Numbered from the stretch's first letter, positions 6,945 to 14,907 are shown. The stretch: DNA of 38,938 nucleotides from Actinomycetes bacterium (GCA_023418375.1 JAEZZV010000178.1:1-38938); one strand, 5' to 3'. Notes: generated by a model not told the origin, from the sequence alone. Numbers and translations are program-made.

Positions 6945-7808
6945 GTGGAGTCTGGTCGGTCGCGGACACCGTCATCGGTGTCCCCCGGGACTCCGGCGTC
7001 TCGCCGCGCGATGCGCGACGACGCGACGTCCTCGCGGGCGCAGCGTCGTGACCGTCGCTCGGCCCGTCCGCACCGGACCGTGACGCTCGCGGCCGTCTCC
7101 GGCTCGTGGCTGCCCCGCTCTGCGATCCTCGCCGCCCTCGCGGTCGCCACGATCGGCGTCCCGGTGTCGGCCGAGCTCGCGGGTCGCCAGACACCCCTGG
7201 AGGCCACCGGGTTGGACCGCCCGGGGTTCCCGACCGCGTACGAGGTCCTCTCGGGGACGACCGTCGACAGCACGCCCACGTCGCTCCTGGCCGCCGTCCC
7301 CGGCGCCGTGCGGCTGGCGGACTCGGCGAGCCGGACCCTCGCCCGCTCCCCGCTGCCGGACTGCACGGGCGTCGCCGCCGACAGCGCCGCCAACGGGCAG
7401 ATCGCCGCGGCCGACCTGTGCACCCTCTGGGACGGCACCAACTCGCTGCGTGGCGACGCCGCCGTCACGCTCGCCGAGCTGAACCTGACGTTCCGGGCCT
7501 CGTTCGACCGGGACCTGTGCATCACGGACTCCTACCGCACGCTCGCCGAGCAGCGGCGCCTCGCCTACACCAAGGGCGGGCTCGCGGCGACGCCGGGCAC
7601 GTCGAACCACGGGTGGGGCCTCGCGATCGACCTGTGCTCGTCGGAGACGAACAGCAGCGCGGTGATGACCTGGCTCAACGACAACGGCCCGACGTACGGC
7701 TGGGAGAACCCGGCGTGGGCGAAGCGCGGCGGCTCCGGCCCCCACGAGCCCTGGCACTGGGAGTACGTCCCGGGCACGATCGAGAAGGGCACCAACTGGA
7801 GCCGCTGA
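6945..7808 (+). CDS. VanY-like D-alanyl-D-alanine carboxypeptidase (M15 family), secreted or membrane-anchored
   Basis: A 287-residue protein starting at GTG 6945 behind a strong GGAGG (6936-6940). A polar, basic N-terminus of about 45 residues precedes one hydrophobic segment (about 55-75, ending VPVSAELAG). The catalytic domain is C-terminal. Zinc ligands of the M15B family are visible as His222 and Asp229 in SNHGWGLAIDL and His271 in PHEPWHWEY, with Glu268 as the general acid/base. Such enzymes trim the terminal D-Ala of peptidoglycan stems outside the membrane. The last 134 bp overlap the 3' end of the convergent epimerase gene, so no terminator separates them. Confidence 0.85.
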   Translation: MESGRSRTPSSVSPGTPASRRAMRDDATSSRAQRRDRRSARPHRTVTLAAVSGSWLPRSAILAALAVATIGVPVSAELAGRQTPLEATGLDRPGFPTAYEVLSGTTVDSTPTSLLAAVPGAVRLADSASRTLARSPLPDCTGVAADSAANGQIAAADLCTLWDGTNSLRGDAAVTLAELNLTFRASFDRDLCITDSYRTLAEQRRLAYTKGGLAATPGTSNHGWGLAIDLCSSETNSSAVMTWLNDNGPTYGWENPAWAKRGGSGPHEPWHWEYVPGTIEKGTNWSR

Positions 7809-8724
7809 CGCGCCAGACGTGAACGACGAGGCGCTCCCCCGTCCGGAAGGCGTCGGCGATGCAGCTCATCGGCTCGGCCGCCATACCCGTCCGGCGGTAG
7901 TGCACCGGGTCGATGTGGTCGCCCGAGCAGACCTGCCAGCAGTCCATGGACTCGTCCATCCAGACCGCGGCCGTGCGACCGTCCGGGCCGGTCAGACGGG
8001 CCCAGGAGAGGCCGTCGGCGTCGCGGATGACGTCGAGGTAGGCGTCGTCGAGGTCCAGGCCGCGCGCGGAGCGGGGCGCGCGCAGGTCGTGGTCGCCGGA
8101 GGCGGGCTCGGTCGTCGTCGGGAGGAGGCGCTCGTCCACGAGGACGCGCGTTGCGGCGTCGAGCTGGAAGGTGCACTCGTCCAGGGAGCCGTCGCCGGGC
8201 GACAGCCACGGGTGGAAGCCGACCCCGTACGGCGCGGGGGTCGCCCCGAGGTTGGTGGCGGTGGTCTGCACGTGCAGACCCGCGTCGGACAGCCGGTAGG
8301 TCACGCGCAGGAGGAGGTCGAACGGGTAGCCGCCGCTCGCTGGCAGGCGCAGCTCGAGCGTGACCGCCGCGCCGTTCGCGTGGTCCGCGTCCTCGACGGG
8401 GACCCGGGTCCAGCGCTGCCACATGACCAGGCCGTGGAGCGCGGTGCCCGTCTTGGGCTCGCTGAGGTCCACCTGGTGCTCCGCGCCCGCGAAGGAGTAC
8501 CGGCCGTCGCGCAGCCGGTTCGGCCAGGGCGCAAGGAGCGCGCCGTGGCCGGCGGGGGCGACCTCGTCCTCGCGGTACGGCGTGAACACGTCGCGACCGC
8601 CGACGGCGTACGCGCGCACCTTGGCGCCGATGTCGGTGACGGTGGCCTCGTGCTCGCCGGAGGCGATGCGGAGCTGATGGCCGGACAGGGGAGCGGCGGC
8701 GTCGCCGGCGGGCAGGGAGTTCAC
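7675..8724 (-). CDS. Aldose 1-epimerase (galactose mutarotase-like) with an abnormal C-terminus
   Basis: A 349-residue product. Residues 1 to about 300 match the aldose-1-epimerase fold: N-terminal beta strands, LLAPWPNRLRDGRY (substrate-binding region), the His of TALHGLV, and YGVGFHPWLSP with the second conserved His. The enzyme interconverts sugar anomers in the cytoplasm. After CIADAFRTGERLVV the family normally ends within about 15-20 residues. Here the frame runs about 45 residues further, entirely antisense to the 3' end of the VanY-like gene, and that tail is low-complexity Ser/Arg/Pro. The original stop and terminator were probably lost in a rearrangement. The GTG start is leaderless. 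Confidence 0.78.
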   Translation of the reverse strand: MNSLPAGDAAAPLSGHQLRIASGEHEATVTDIGAKVRAYAVGGRDVFTPYREDEVAPAGHGALLAPWPNRLRDGRYSFAGAEHQVDLSEPKTGTALHGLVMWQRWTRVPVEDADHANGAAVTLELRLPASGGYPFDLLLRVTYRLSDAGLHVQTTATNLGATPAPYGVGFHPWLSPGDGSLDECTFQLDAATRVLVDERLLPTTTEPASGDHDLRAPRSARGLDLDDAYLDVIRDADGLSWARLTGPDGRTAAVWMDESMDCWQVCSGDHIDPVHYRRTGMAAEPMSCIADAFRTGERLVVHVWRVSGSSWCPSRSCPGRTPSARARGGRSRRASPTPGSPSRTSGRCR

Positions 8725-8730
8725 CCGGGA

Positions 8731-8736
8731 AGGTTA
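8731..8736 (-). promoter_or_regulatory. Leaderless -10 box of the epimerase gene
   Basis: TAACCT (minus strand 8736-8731) is followed by exactly six bases (TCCCGG) and the GTG start at 8724. This places the transcription start on the start codon. No good -35 is evident. Confidence 0.5.
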
Positions 8737-8803
8737 GTGCCCCGGGGCGGCCGTCAGGCCGGATCTCAGGCCCAGACGGGCTGGTGTCTTGTTGCCTGAA
8801 CGA

Positions 8804-8839
8804 CCAGTGGCCGCCGCCCCGAGGGGCGACGGCCACTGG
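8804..8839 (-). terminator. Terminator of adhE
   Basis: CCAGTGGCCG (8804-8813) pairs with CGGCCACTGG (8830-8839). The middle part continues pairing after one mismatch. It lies 46 bp beyond the adhE stop codon. Confidence 0.75.
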
Positions 8840-8884
8840 CGGAATGGACGTGCCCGCCCGCGCGACCGGGAGGGCACGCCCGCG

Positions 8885-11602
8885 TCAGGCGACGGTCTCG
8901 GTCTCCTGGGCGGACCGCTCGTCAGCCGACGCCGCGCGCCGCCGGCGCACGTCCTGCAGCGACGTCCCGTAGTACGCCGCGGCCATCAGGTCCTTCATGT
9001 CGTCGAGCATCGGCATGCGCGGGTTCGCGGGAGCGCACTGGTCCTCGTACGACCGCATCGCGAGGTCGTCGAGCTTGCCGATGAACGCCGCCTCCGACAC
9101 GCCCTGCGCCTGGAACGACGAGGGGATGCCCACCGCGTCGCGCAGCCGCTCGACCGCCGCGGCGTAGGACTCGACGCCCTCCTCCGGGGTGGCGGCCGGC
9201 AGGCCCAGGTGCTTGGCGATCTGCTGGAACCGCTCCGGCGCGACGTAGTACTCGTACTTCGGCCAGCTCGTGAGCTTGGTCGGGACGGTGCCGTTGTAGC
9301 GGATCACGTGCGGGAGCAGGGTCGCGTTGGTCCGGCCGTGCACCAGGTGGAACGTGGAGCCGACCGTGTGCGCCATGGCGTGCACGATGCCGAGGAACGC
9401 GTTGCCGAACGCCATGCCGGCGATGGTCCCGGCGTTGTGCATCTTCTCGCGCGCCGTGACGGCCGCCTCGCCGCCCTTCACCGACTCCTCGAGGTTCTCG
9501 AAGATCAGCTTGATGGCGTGCAGGGCCATGCCGTCGGTGAAGTCGTTGGCGTAGACGGACACGTACGCCTCGGTGGCGTGCGTGAGGGCGTCGAAGCCGG
9601 AGTCGGCGGCGAGGAAGCCGGGCATCTTGCCGGTGAGCGCGGGGTCGACGATCGCGACCGTCGGCGTGAGCGCGTAGTCGGCGAGCGGGTACTTCACGCC
9701 GGTCTTCTCGTCGGTGATGACGGCGAACGGGGTGACCTCCGCGCCCGTGCCCGAGGTGGTCGGGATGCAGACGAGCTTGGCGACCTCACCGAGCGTCGGG
9801 AACTTGAACGCGCGCTTGCGGACGTCGAAGAACTTCTCGCGCATGTCGGCGAAGACGATCTCCGGGTGCTCGTAGCGCAGCCACATGACCTTGGCCGCGT
9901 CCATCGGCGAGCCACCGCCCAGGGCGATGATCGTGTCAGGGCCGAACTCGCGCATGAGCTCGGTGTTCCGGTTCACCGACGCGATGGTCGGCTCGGGCTC
10001 GATGTTGTCGATGATCTGGAGCGCGACCTTGCCCGGGCGACGGTTGAGGACGTCGATGATCCGGTCGACGAAGCCGAGCTTCGTCATCGTCGCGTCGGTG
10101 ACGATCGTGACCCGGTCGACCCCGTACATGTCCTCGAGGTACCGGATGGCGTTCGGCTCGAAGTAGGTCTTCGCCGGCACCTTGAACCACTGCAGGTTGT
10201 TGTTGCGCCGGCCGATCCGCTTGATGTTGATGAGGTTCACCGCCGAGACGTTGTTGGACACCGAGTTCGCGCCGTACGAGCCGCAGCCGAGCGTCAGCGA
10301 GGGGATGAAGGAGTTGTAGATGTCGCCGATGCCGCCCTGCGACGACGGCGAGTTCCAGATCACGCGGACGGCCTTCACGCGGCGGCCGAACTCCTCGGCC
10401 AGCTGGGCGTCCTCGGTGTGGATGGCGGCGGAGTGGCCCAGGCCGTCGAACTCCACCATCGCCTCGGCCATGAGCAGGCCCTGCTCGCGGGTCTCCGCGC
10501 GCAGCACCGCCAGGACGGGGCACAGCTTCTCGCGGGTCAGCGGCTCACCGGGGCCGACCTCCGACACCTCGGCGATGAGGATCGAGGTGTCGTCGGGGAC
10601 CGTGAAGCCCGCCATCTGCGCGATGCGGACCGGCGACTGGCCGACGACGGACGCGTTGAGCTTGGCGCCGGCGCAGTTCGCGTCCGCGGCGGTGACGCCG
10701 AAGATGAGCTGCTCGAGCTTGGCCTTCTCCTCGGCGTTGCAGCGGTACGCGTGCAGCCGGGCGAACTCGGTCATCGCGGCGTCGTAGACCTCGGCGTCGA
10801 GGATCGCCGCCTGCTCGGACGCGCAGACCATGCCGTTGTCGAAGCACTTGCTCATCACGATGTCGTTGATCGCGCGCTTGAGCTTCGCCGACTTCTCGAC
10901 GTAGGCCGGGACGTTGCCGGCGCCGACACCGAGGGCGGGCTTGCCGCAGGAGTAGGCGGCCTTGACCATCGCGTTCCCGCCGGTCGCCAGGATCAGGGAG
11001 ACGCCGGGGTGGTTCATGAGCTCGTTGGTCGCGTCGATGGACGGCTGCTCGACCCACTGAATGCAGTGCTCGGGAGCACCGGCCGCGACGGCCGCGTCGC
11101 GCACGACCTTGGCGGCCTCGACCGAGCTGGCCTGGGCGGACGGGTGGAAGGCGAAGATGATCGGGTTGCGCGTCTTCAGGGCGATGAGCGACTTGAAGAT
11201 GGCGGTCGAGGTGGGGTTGGTGACCGGGGTCACGCCACAGATCACGCCGACCGGCTCGGCGATCTCGACGATGCCGTGCAGGTCGTCGCGGCCCACGATG
11301 CCGACGGTCTTGAGCTCGGCCATGGAGTGCGTCACGTGCTCGCACGCGAAGATGTTCTTGACGGCCTTGTCCTCGAAGACACCCCGCTTGGTCTCCTCGA
11401 CCGCGAGCTTCGCGAGCTCGCCGTGCTTGTTCAGCGCGGCGACCGAGGCCTTCTTGACGATGTGGTCCACGTCCTCCTGGGTGAAGGAGGCGTAGGCGGC
11501 GAGGGCCTTCGCGGCACCTGCGACGAGCGTGTCGATCGCGCTCGCGGGGGCCGGTCGCTGGACGGTGACGGCGGCGTCGCCGCCGCTCTTACGGTTGCTC
11601 AC
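8885..11602 (-). CDS. adhE: Bifunctional acetaldehyde-CoA/alcohol dehydrogenase
   Basis: A 905-residue, full-length AdhE. It reduces acetyl-CoA to acetaldehyde and then ethanol using NADH during fermentation. The N-terminal aldehyde dehydrogenase domain (about 1-455) has catalytic Cys260 in DNGMVCASEQ. A linker rich in Asn (GRRNNNLQWFKVP) joins the iron-dependent alcohol dehydrogenase domain (about 470-885). The latter shows ALGGGSPMDAAKVMWL (nucleotide binding), Asp671 and His675 in FDALTHATEAY, and the His-rich iron site HAMAHTVGSTFHLVHG. The GTG start follows GGGAGG by 7 nt. AdhE usually forms long helical spirosomes. A 7-bp inverted repeat in its promoter region may be an operator. Confidence 0.95.
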   Translation of the reverse strand: MSNRKSGGDAAVTVQRPAPASAIDTLVAGAAKALAAYASFTQEDVDHIVKKASVAALNKHGELAKLAVEETKRGVFEDKAVKNIFACEHVTHSMAELKTVGIVGRDDLHGIVEIAEPVGVICGVTPVTNPTSTAIFKSLIALKTRNPIIFAFHPSAQASSVEAAKVVRDAAVAAGAPEHCIQWVEQPSIDATNELMNHPGVSLILATGGNAMVKAAYSCGKPALGVGAGNVPAYVEKSAKLKRAINDIVMSKCFDNGMVCASEQAAILDAEVYDAAMTEFARLHAYRCNAEEKAKLEQLIFGVTAADANCAGAKLNASVVGQSPVRIAQMAGFTVPDDTSILIAEVSEVGPGEPLTREKLCPVLAVLRAETREQGLLMAEAMVEFDGLGHSAAIHTEDAQLAEEFGRRVKAVRVIWNSPSSQGGIGDIYNSFIPSLTLGCGSYGANSVSNNVSAVNLINIKRIGRRNNNLQWFKVPAKTYFEPNAIRYLEDMYGVDRVTIVTDATMTKLGFVDRIIDVLNRRPGKVALQIIDNIEPEPTIASVNRNTELMREFGPDTIIALGGGSPMDAAKVMWLRYEHPEIVFADMREKFFDVRKRAFKFPTLGEVAKLVCIPTTSGTGAEVTPFAVITDEKTGVKYPLADYALTPTVAIVDPALTGKMPGFLAADSGFDALTHATEAYVSVYANDFTDGMALHAIKLIFENLEESVKGGEAAVTAREKMHNAGTIAGMAFGNAFLGIVHAMAHTVGSTFHLVHGRTNATLLPHVIRYNGTVPTKLTSWPKYEYYVAPERFQQIAKHLGLPAATPEEGVESYAAAVERLRDAVGIPSSFQAQGVSEAAFIGKLDDLAMRSYEDQCAPANPRMPMLDDMKDLMAAAYYGTSLQDVRRRRAASADERSAQETETVA

Positions 11603-11659
11603 GGGGATCCTCCCGGGCCGGTCTGCTCTGTGGAGTGGATCGCCCTTGACCCGAGATCG

Positions 11660-11700
11660 ACGGTAGGCGACGTGGGATGACTTTCCTTGTGTCGAAAGTC
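11660..11700 (-). promoter_or_regulatory. adhE promoter region with an inverted repeat
   Basis: On the minus strand a TACCGT box (11665-11660) lies about 57 nt before the adhE start. Upstream of it GACTTTC (11679-11685) and GAAAGTC (11694-11700) form a perfect 7-bp inverted repeat with an 8-bp spacer, close to where a -35 would be. It does not match the Rex consensus (TTGTGAA-N4-TTCACAA) well, so the regulator is open. Confidence 0.4.
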
Positions 11701-11750
11701 CCGGCGAGGACGGTTGATTTTCACGGCAGTCCCCGGACGTCGTCCCACCA

Positions 11751-11777
11751 CTGGCACTCCCGGGTCGAGAGTGCTAA
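11751..11777 (+). promoter_or_regulatory. CIRCE operator (HrcA site) of the hsp20 gene
   Basis: CTGGCACTC, nine bases, then GAGTGCTAA. The right arm is a perfect match to the CIRCE consensus TTAGCACTC-N9-GAGTGCTAA, and the left arm matches at seven of nine positions. The spacing is exactly nine. It lies 111 bp upstream of the Hsp20 start. HrcA normally binds CIRCE to repress chaperone genes at normal temperature. Confidence 0.8.
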
Positions 11778-11888
11778 CAATGGAGGCGTAGCCGCTCGGG
11801 TCGGAGCCCGGCGCACCGCCGCCGCTCACGGCCCGGGTCCACGCGACGTCCCGGAGGGTCCGGGACGCGAACGGAGGAGGTGGTGAGC

Positions 11889-12353
11889 GTGGCTACGCGT
11901 TACGACCCGTTCGCCGAGACCGCTCGGTGGATGGACCAGATGATGGGCGCCGTGCGCGAGGCGTCGGCCCTGAACGTGCCGGCGATGCCGATCGACCTCT
12001 ACCGCGCCGGGGACCACTACGTCCTGCACGTCGACCTCCCGGGCGCCGACCCCGGCAGCGTCGACGTCAACGTGGAGGACCGGACGCTCACCATCCGCGC
12101 GGAGCGCACCGCCCGCACCGAGGCCGGCGTTCAGTGGCTGGCTCGCGAGCGCGCGACCGGGACCTACGTGCGCCAGCTCAACCTCGGGCGCGGCCTCGCG
12201 CTGGACGCGATCACGGCCAGCTACGCCGACGGCGTCCTCACGCTGACGATCCCCGTCGCCGAGGAGGCCAAGCCCCGGCGCATCGAGGTGCAGCGCGGGC
12301 ACGACACGGCGGCGATCGCCGACCAGCCGCACGCGCAGGTGTCGGGCGGCTGA
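11889..12353 (+). CDS. Hsp20/alpha-crystallin small heat-shock protein
   Basis: A 154-residue ATP-independent holdase. The start GTG 11889 lies 8 nt after GGAGGAGG (11873-11880) and gives VATRYDPFAETARW, the usual N-terminus of actinobacterial Hsp20. GTG 11883 is a possible alternative. The alpha-crystallin domain spans about 35-135, with DLYRAGDHYVLHVDLPGADP, the VNVEDRTLTIRAER strand pair and the terminal YADGVLTLTIPVAE. A C-terminal tail of about 20 residues follows. It stands alone, with a CIRCE element upstream, so heat induction through HrcA is expected. It converges on the aminotransferase gene, with only 25 bp between the stop codons. Confidence 0.9.
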   Translation: MATRYDPFAETARWMDQMMGAVREASALNVPAMPIDLYRAGDHYVLHVDLPGADPGSVDVNVEDRTLTIRAERTARTEAGVQWLARERATGTYVRQLNLGRGLALDAITASYADGVLTLTIPVAEEAKPRRIEVQRGHDTAAIADQPHAQVSGG

Positions 12354-12378
12354 GCCGTCCCGGCCCGCGCCCCGGCGC

Positions 12379-13563
12379 TCAGCGGTCGAGGCAGGCGGCC
12401 AGGCGCCGTCCTGCCTCGACCACGAGCGGTCGCGGCATCGCGAGGTTCATCCGCACGTGCCCGGTGCCCGCGTCGCCGCACAGGACACCGTCCGTCAGTG
12501 CGAGGCCGGTCGTCCGCCGCAGCCACCGGCCGAGCGGCTCCTCGCCGGGGCCGTCCCCGGCGGGCAGGCCTGCCAGGGCCTCCCGCAGGTCGAGCCAGGC
12601 CAGGTACGTGCCCTCGGGCGGCCGGTAGCCGACGCCCGGGACGCCCGCCAGCGCCTCGGCCAGGGCGTGACGGTTACCGTCGAGGTACGCCAGCGTGTCG
12701 GCGAGCCACGCCCGGCCGTGGGTGTAGGCGGCGGTGTTCGCGACGGCGCCGACCGTCGAGGCGCCCTCGGTGAGCAGGTCGTCGTGCCGCAGCCAGGAGG
12801 CCAGGTCGTCGTCGTTCGTCAGCACGACCTGGGCGCACTTCAGACCCGGGATGTTCCATGCCTTCGACGCGGACACGCCCGTGACCGTGTGTGCCGCCGT
12901 GGCGGGGGAGAGCGACGCGTACGGCACGTGCCGGCCCGGCGCGTGGACGAGGGGTGCGTGGATCTCGTCGGCGAACACCCGGCCGCCGTGCCGCTCGACC
13001 ACGGCGGCGAGGGCCTCGAGCTCGTGCCGCTCGGCGACCCGGCCCGTCGGGTTGTGGGGGTTGACCAGGACGAGAAGGTGACCGCCCGCCCGGAAGGCGG
13101 CGTCGAGCGCCTCGAGGTCGAGGGTCGGGCGGCCCGCGCCGTCGAGCGCCATCGGGACCTGCAGGACGGGGCGACCCCAGACCTCAGGCGCGGTCACGAA
13201 CGGCATGTACGCGGGAGTCGGCAGGATGACCGGCGAGCCCGGCCGCGAGAACAGGTCGATCGCCAGGCGCAGCCCCTCGGTCACGTGGCCCACCGGGCGC
13301 ACGCGGTCGCGCGCGACCTGCCAGCCGTAGGCGGCGTCGGCCCACGAGGCGAACGCCTCGCCGAGCGAGGTGCGGACGGCGGGAGGCAGATACCCGAGCA
13401 GGCCCCGCCCGACGGCGTCCTGCACCGCCTCGAGGACGGCGGGCGCCACCCCGAGGTCGGACTCGGCGACCCAGGCGGCGATGTCCGCCGGCATCCCGGT
13501 CCACTTGAGGCTCCCGCGCGCCCGCAGGGTGTCGGCATCGAGGAGGTCGCGAGGGTCGCTCAT
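12379..13563 (-). CDS. MalY/PatB-type PLP-dependent aminotransferase / C-S lyase
   Basis: A 394-residue class I/II fold enzyme. Visible features are SLKWTGMPADIAAWVAESD at the N-terminus (the W-x-A-x-x-D pattern of MalY/PatB), the NPHNPTGR substrate loop, the ADEIHAPLV cofactor Asp, and the Schiff-base Lys234 in SASKAWNIPGLKC. The C-terminus binds carboxylate with GHVRMNLA. MalY/PatB proteins cleave cystathionine or cysteine conjugates and often have aminotransferase annotations. The exact substrate is not readable. ATG 13563 is preceded by a TACGGT box exactly six bases upstream, so the mRNA is probably leaderless. Its stop lies 25 bp from that of hsp20. Confidence 0.88.
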   Translation of the reverse strand: MSDPRDLLDADTLRARGSLKWTGMPADIAAWVAESDLGVAPAVLEAVQDAVGRGLLGYLPPAVRTSLGEAFASWADAAYGWQVARDRVRPVGHVTEGLRLAIDLFSRPGSPVILPTPAYMPFVTAPEVWGRPVLQVPMALDGAGRPTLDLEALDAAFRAGGHLLVLVNPHNPTGRVAERHELEALAAVVERHGGRVFADEIHAPLVHAPGRHVPYASLSPATAAHTVTGVSASKAWNIPGLKCAQVVLTNDDDLASWLRHDDLLTEGASTVGAVANTAAYTHGRAWLADTLAYLDGNRHALAEALAGVPGVGYRPPEGTYLAWLDLREALAGLPAGDGPGEEPLGRWLRRTTGLALTDGVLCGDAGTGHVRMNLAMPRPLVVEAGRRLAACLDR

Positions 13564-13569
13564 GGCCGC

Positions 13570-13575
13570 ACCGTA
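13570..13575 (-). promoter_or_regulatory. Leaderless -10 box of the MalY/PatB gene
   Basis: TACGGT on the minus strand, then GCGGCC and the ATG at 13563. The six-base spacing puts the transcription start at the start codon. Confidence 0.55.
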
Positions 13576-13676
13576 GCGGTCCTCGCACGCCCGGTCGGAC
13601 CCGGGTCTTCCCGCGGGCCGGGCGACCCGCGCGTGATGCCCCTCGTGCGGGGGCGCCACGCGCCGGGACGCGTCGG

Positions 13677-14126
13677 TCAGGTGATCTCGCCGCGCCAGGC
13701 ACCCGTCTCGGTGCCGCGCGTCTCGATGAACTCCTTGAACCGGCCCAGGTCCTTCTTCACCTGCATGTCGTCCGCGCCCACGAGGGCGCCCGCCTTCTCG
13801 GTGAGCGACTCGGACTCCCAGTCGATCTGGACCATGATCCGCGTGGTGTCCTCCGAGAGCCGGTGGAACGTGACGACGCCACCGTGGGTCTTCCCGTCGA
13901 CGCTGCGCCACGCGACGCGCTCCTCGGGGATCTGCTCGGTGATCGCGGCGTCGAACTCCCGCTCCACACCACCGACGGTGGTGCGCCAGTGCGTCATGTC
14001 GTCACCCAGCTGCCGGACCTCCTCGACGCCGCCCATGAACTCCGGGAACGACTCGAACTGTGTCCACTGGTTGTACGCCGTGCTGATGGGGACGTTGACG
14101 TCGATCGACTGCTCGACGGTAGGCAT
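13677..14126 (-). CDS. SRPBCC-family protein (polyketide cyclase/dehydrase-like)
   Basis: A 149-residue single-domain protein of the START/SRPBCC fold. It starts MPTVEQSIDVNVPISTAYNQ and continues WTQFESFPEFMGGVEEVRQL, a pattern typical of the Polyketide_cyc2 subfamily. The fold gives a hydrophobic pocket for a small lipid-like or aromatic ligand. Many members in actinobacteria are stress-associated and of unknown function, so I do not assign a substrate. ATG 14126 follows GGAGG by 7 nt. It stands alone, with 113 bp to the MalY-like gene downstream. Confidence 0.82.
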   Translation of the reverse strand: MPTVEQSIDVNVPISTAYNQWTQFESFPEFMGGVEEVRQLGDDMTHWRTTVGGVEREFDAAITEQIPEERVAWRSVDGKTHGGVVTFHRLSEDTTRIMVQIDWESESLTEKAGALVGADDMQVKKDLGRFKEFIETRGTETGAWRGEIT

Positions 14127-14375
14127 GGGTGCCACCTCCGCATGGTTGACGGTCTGTCCTTTTCCACGGTAGGTGGCGGGGTCGGTCCCCGCTCGCCGAG
14201 CGCTCGTCGGACGCCGAGAGAAGGCCGGGAAGGGCACGGAACGGGCGTCCCGGACACGCCGGACGTGGCTCGCCGGGCTGCTCCGCTCGGGTGAGCGGGT
14301 TGTGCCGAACGGGTGATTCTTCCCTTGCCGGGGGTTGGATCCTTGGTCAATGTCCGGTTTTGTGGCACCCTGTCC

Positions 14376-14453
14376 ACGTCAGCGATAAGGGCAAACCCAC
14401 CGCGAGGTGGGGACGCAAAGCCACGGGACCCTCGAGGTCGGCCGGGCGAACCG
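14376..14453 (+). ncRNA. Cyclic di-GMP-I (GEMM) riboswitch
   Basis: The leader of bldC contains GGGCAAACC, then a P1b-type hairpin CCCACC (14396-14401), GCGA tetraloop, GGTGGG (14406-14411). This is followed by GACGCAAAGCC (14412-14422) and, after the second helix, a GGCCGGGCGAACCG segment. These are the invariant blocks of the GEMM aptamer in the right order and spacing, including the GNRA loop and its receptor side. It ends about 6 nt before the bldC ribosome binding site, so it could control translation initiation. The 14127-14470 gap otherwise holds only the promoter region. Confidence 0.85.
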
Positions 14454-14470
14454 AACGACAGGAGAGCGCG

Positions 14471-14701
14471 ATGTCGCCTCAGACCCCAGCACGAGCGAAC
14501 CGCACCGACGCCCCCGGAGCCCTGCTCACGCCCTCCGAGGTCGCGAGCATGTTCCGCGTGGACCCCAAGACCGTGACCCGGTGGGCCAAGGCCGGCAAGC
14601 TGTCGGCCATCCGCACCCTCGGCGGTCACCGTCGCTACAGCGAGGCCGAGGTGCGCAGCCTGCTCACCGGCATCCCCGCTCCCCGCGACAACGAGTTCTG
14701 A
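14471..14701 (+). CDS. bldC: BldC-family MerR-like DNA-binding regulator
   Basis: A 76-residue protein that is almost entirely one winged helix-turn-helix: LLTPSEVASMFRVDPKTVTR, then WAKAGKLSAIRTLGGHRRYS. This is near-identical to Streptomyces BldC, a small MerR-like protein that binds direct repeats cooperatively and controls developmental genes. Non-sporulating actinobacteria also keep it, with less clear targets. ATG 14471 follows AGGAG. The gene sits directly behind a cyclic di-GMP riboswitch, so its expression probably follows the second messenger. A strong terminator follows at 14757. Confidence 0.93.
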   Translation: MSPQTPARANRTDAPGALLTPSEVASMFRVDPKTVTRWAKAGKLSAIRTLGGHRRYSEAEVRSLLTGIPAPRDNEF

Positions 14702-14756
14702 TCGACACCCCCGCGCGCCGATCACAGCGGCGGCGCGTGGACGGCCCAGCTCGACC

Positions 14757-14787
14757 GTGAGCCCCCCGGGACACCCGGGGGGCTCAC
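14757..14787. terminator. Strong terminator after bldC
   Basis: GTGAGCCCCCCGGG (14757-14770), loop ACA, CCCGGGGGGCTCAC (14774-14787) is a perfect 14-bp stem. It can also end a minus-strand transcript from 14.9 kb. Confidence 0.85.
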
Positions 14788-14823
14788 GTGCGTCACGAGC
14801 CCGCTGAGGCCCGGACGGTCGCG

Positions 14824-14907
14824 TCAGGCGCCGACGGCCGCGGCGTGGTCCGGCGCAGGGGCGTTCATGATCATGAGTGCCGGAGTGCCCGGTCTCGCGG
14901 CATCCAC
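14824..14907 (-). CDS. Possible 27-aa peptide gene
   Basis: GTG 14907 is preceded by GGGGGA 6 nt upstream and opens a 27-codon frame ending in ALMIMNAPAPDHAAAVGA. It lies between two strong hairpins, 14939-14976 upstream and 14757-14787 just after its stop. It is therefore positioned as its own short transcript. I do not recognise the peptide; only codon-level conservation would show that it is real. Confidence 0.3.
   Translation of the reverse strand: MDAARPGTPALMIMNAPAPDHAAAVGA

Noticed and set aside
8789..11680. 963-codon plus-strand open frame opposite adhE
   Set aside because: Antisense shadow of adhE; no domain character.
12350..12382. Terminator between hsp20 and the MalY-like gene (CTGAGC/GCTCAG)
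   Set aside because: Only a 6-bp stem with a 21-nt loop overlapping both stop codons; too weak to call.
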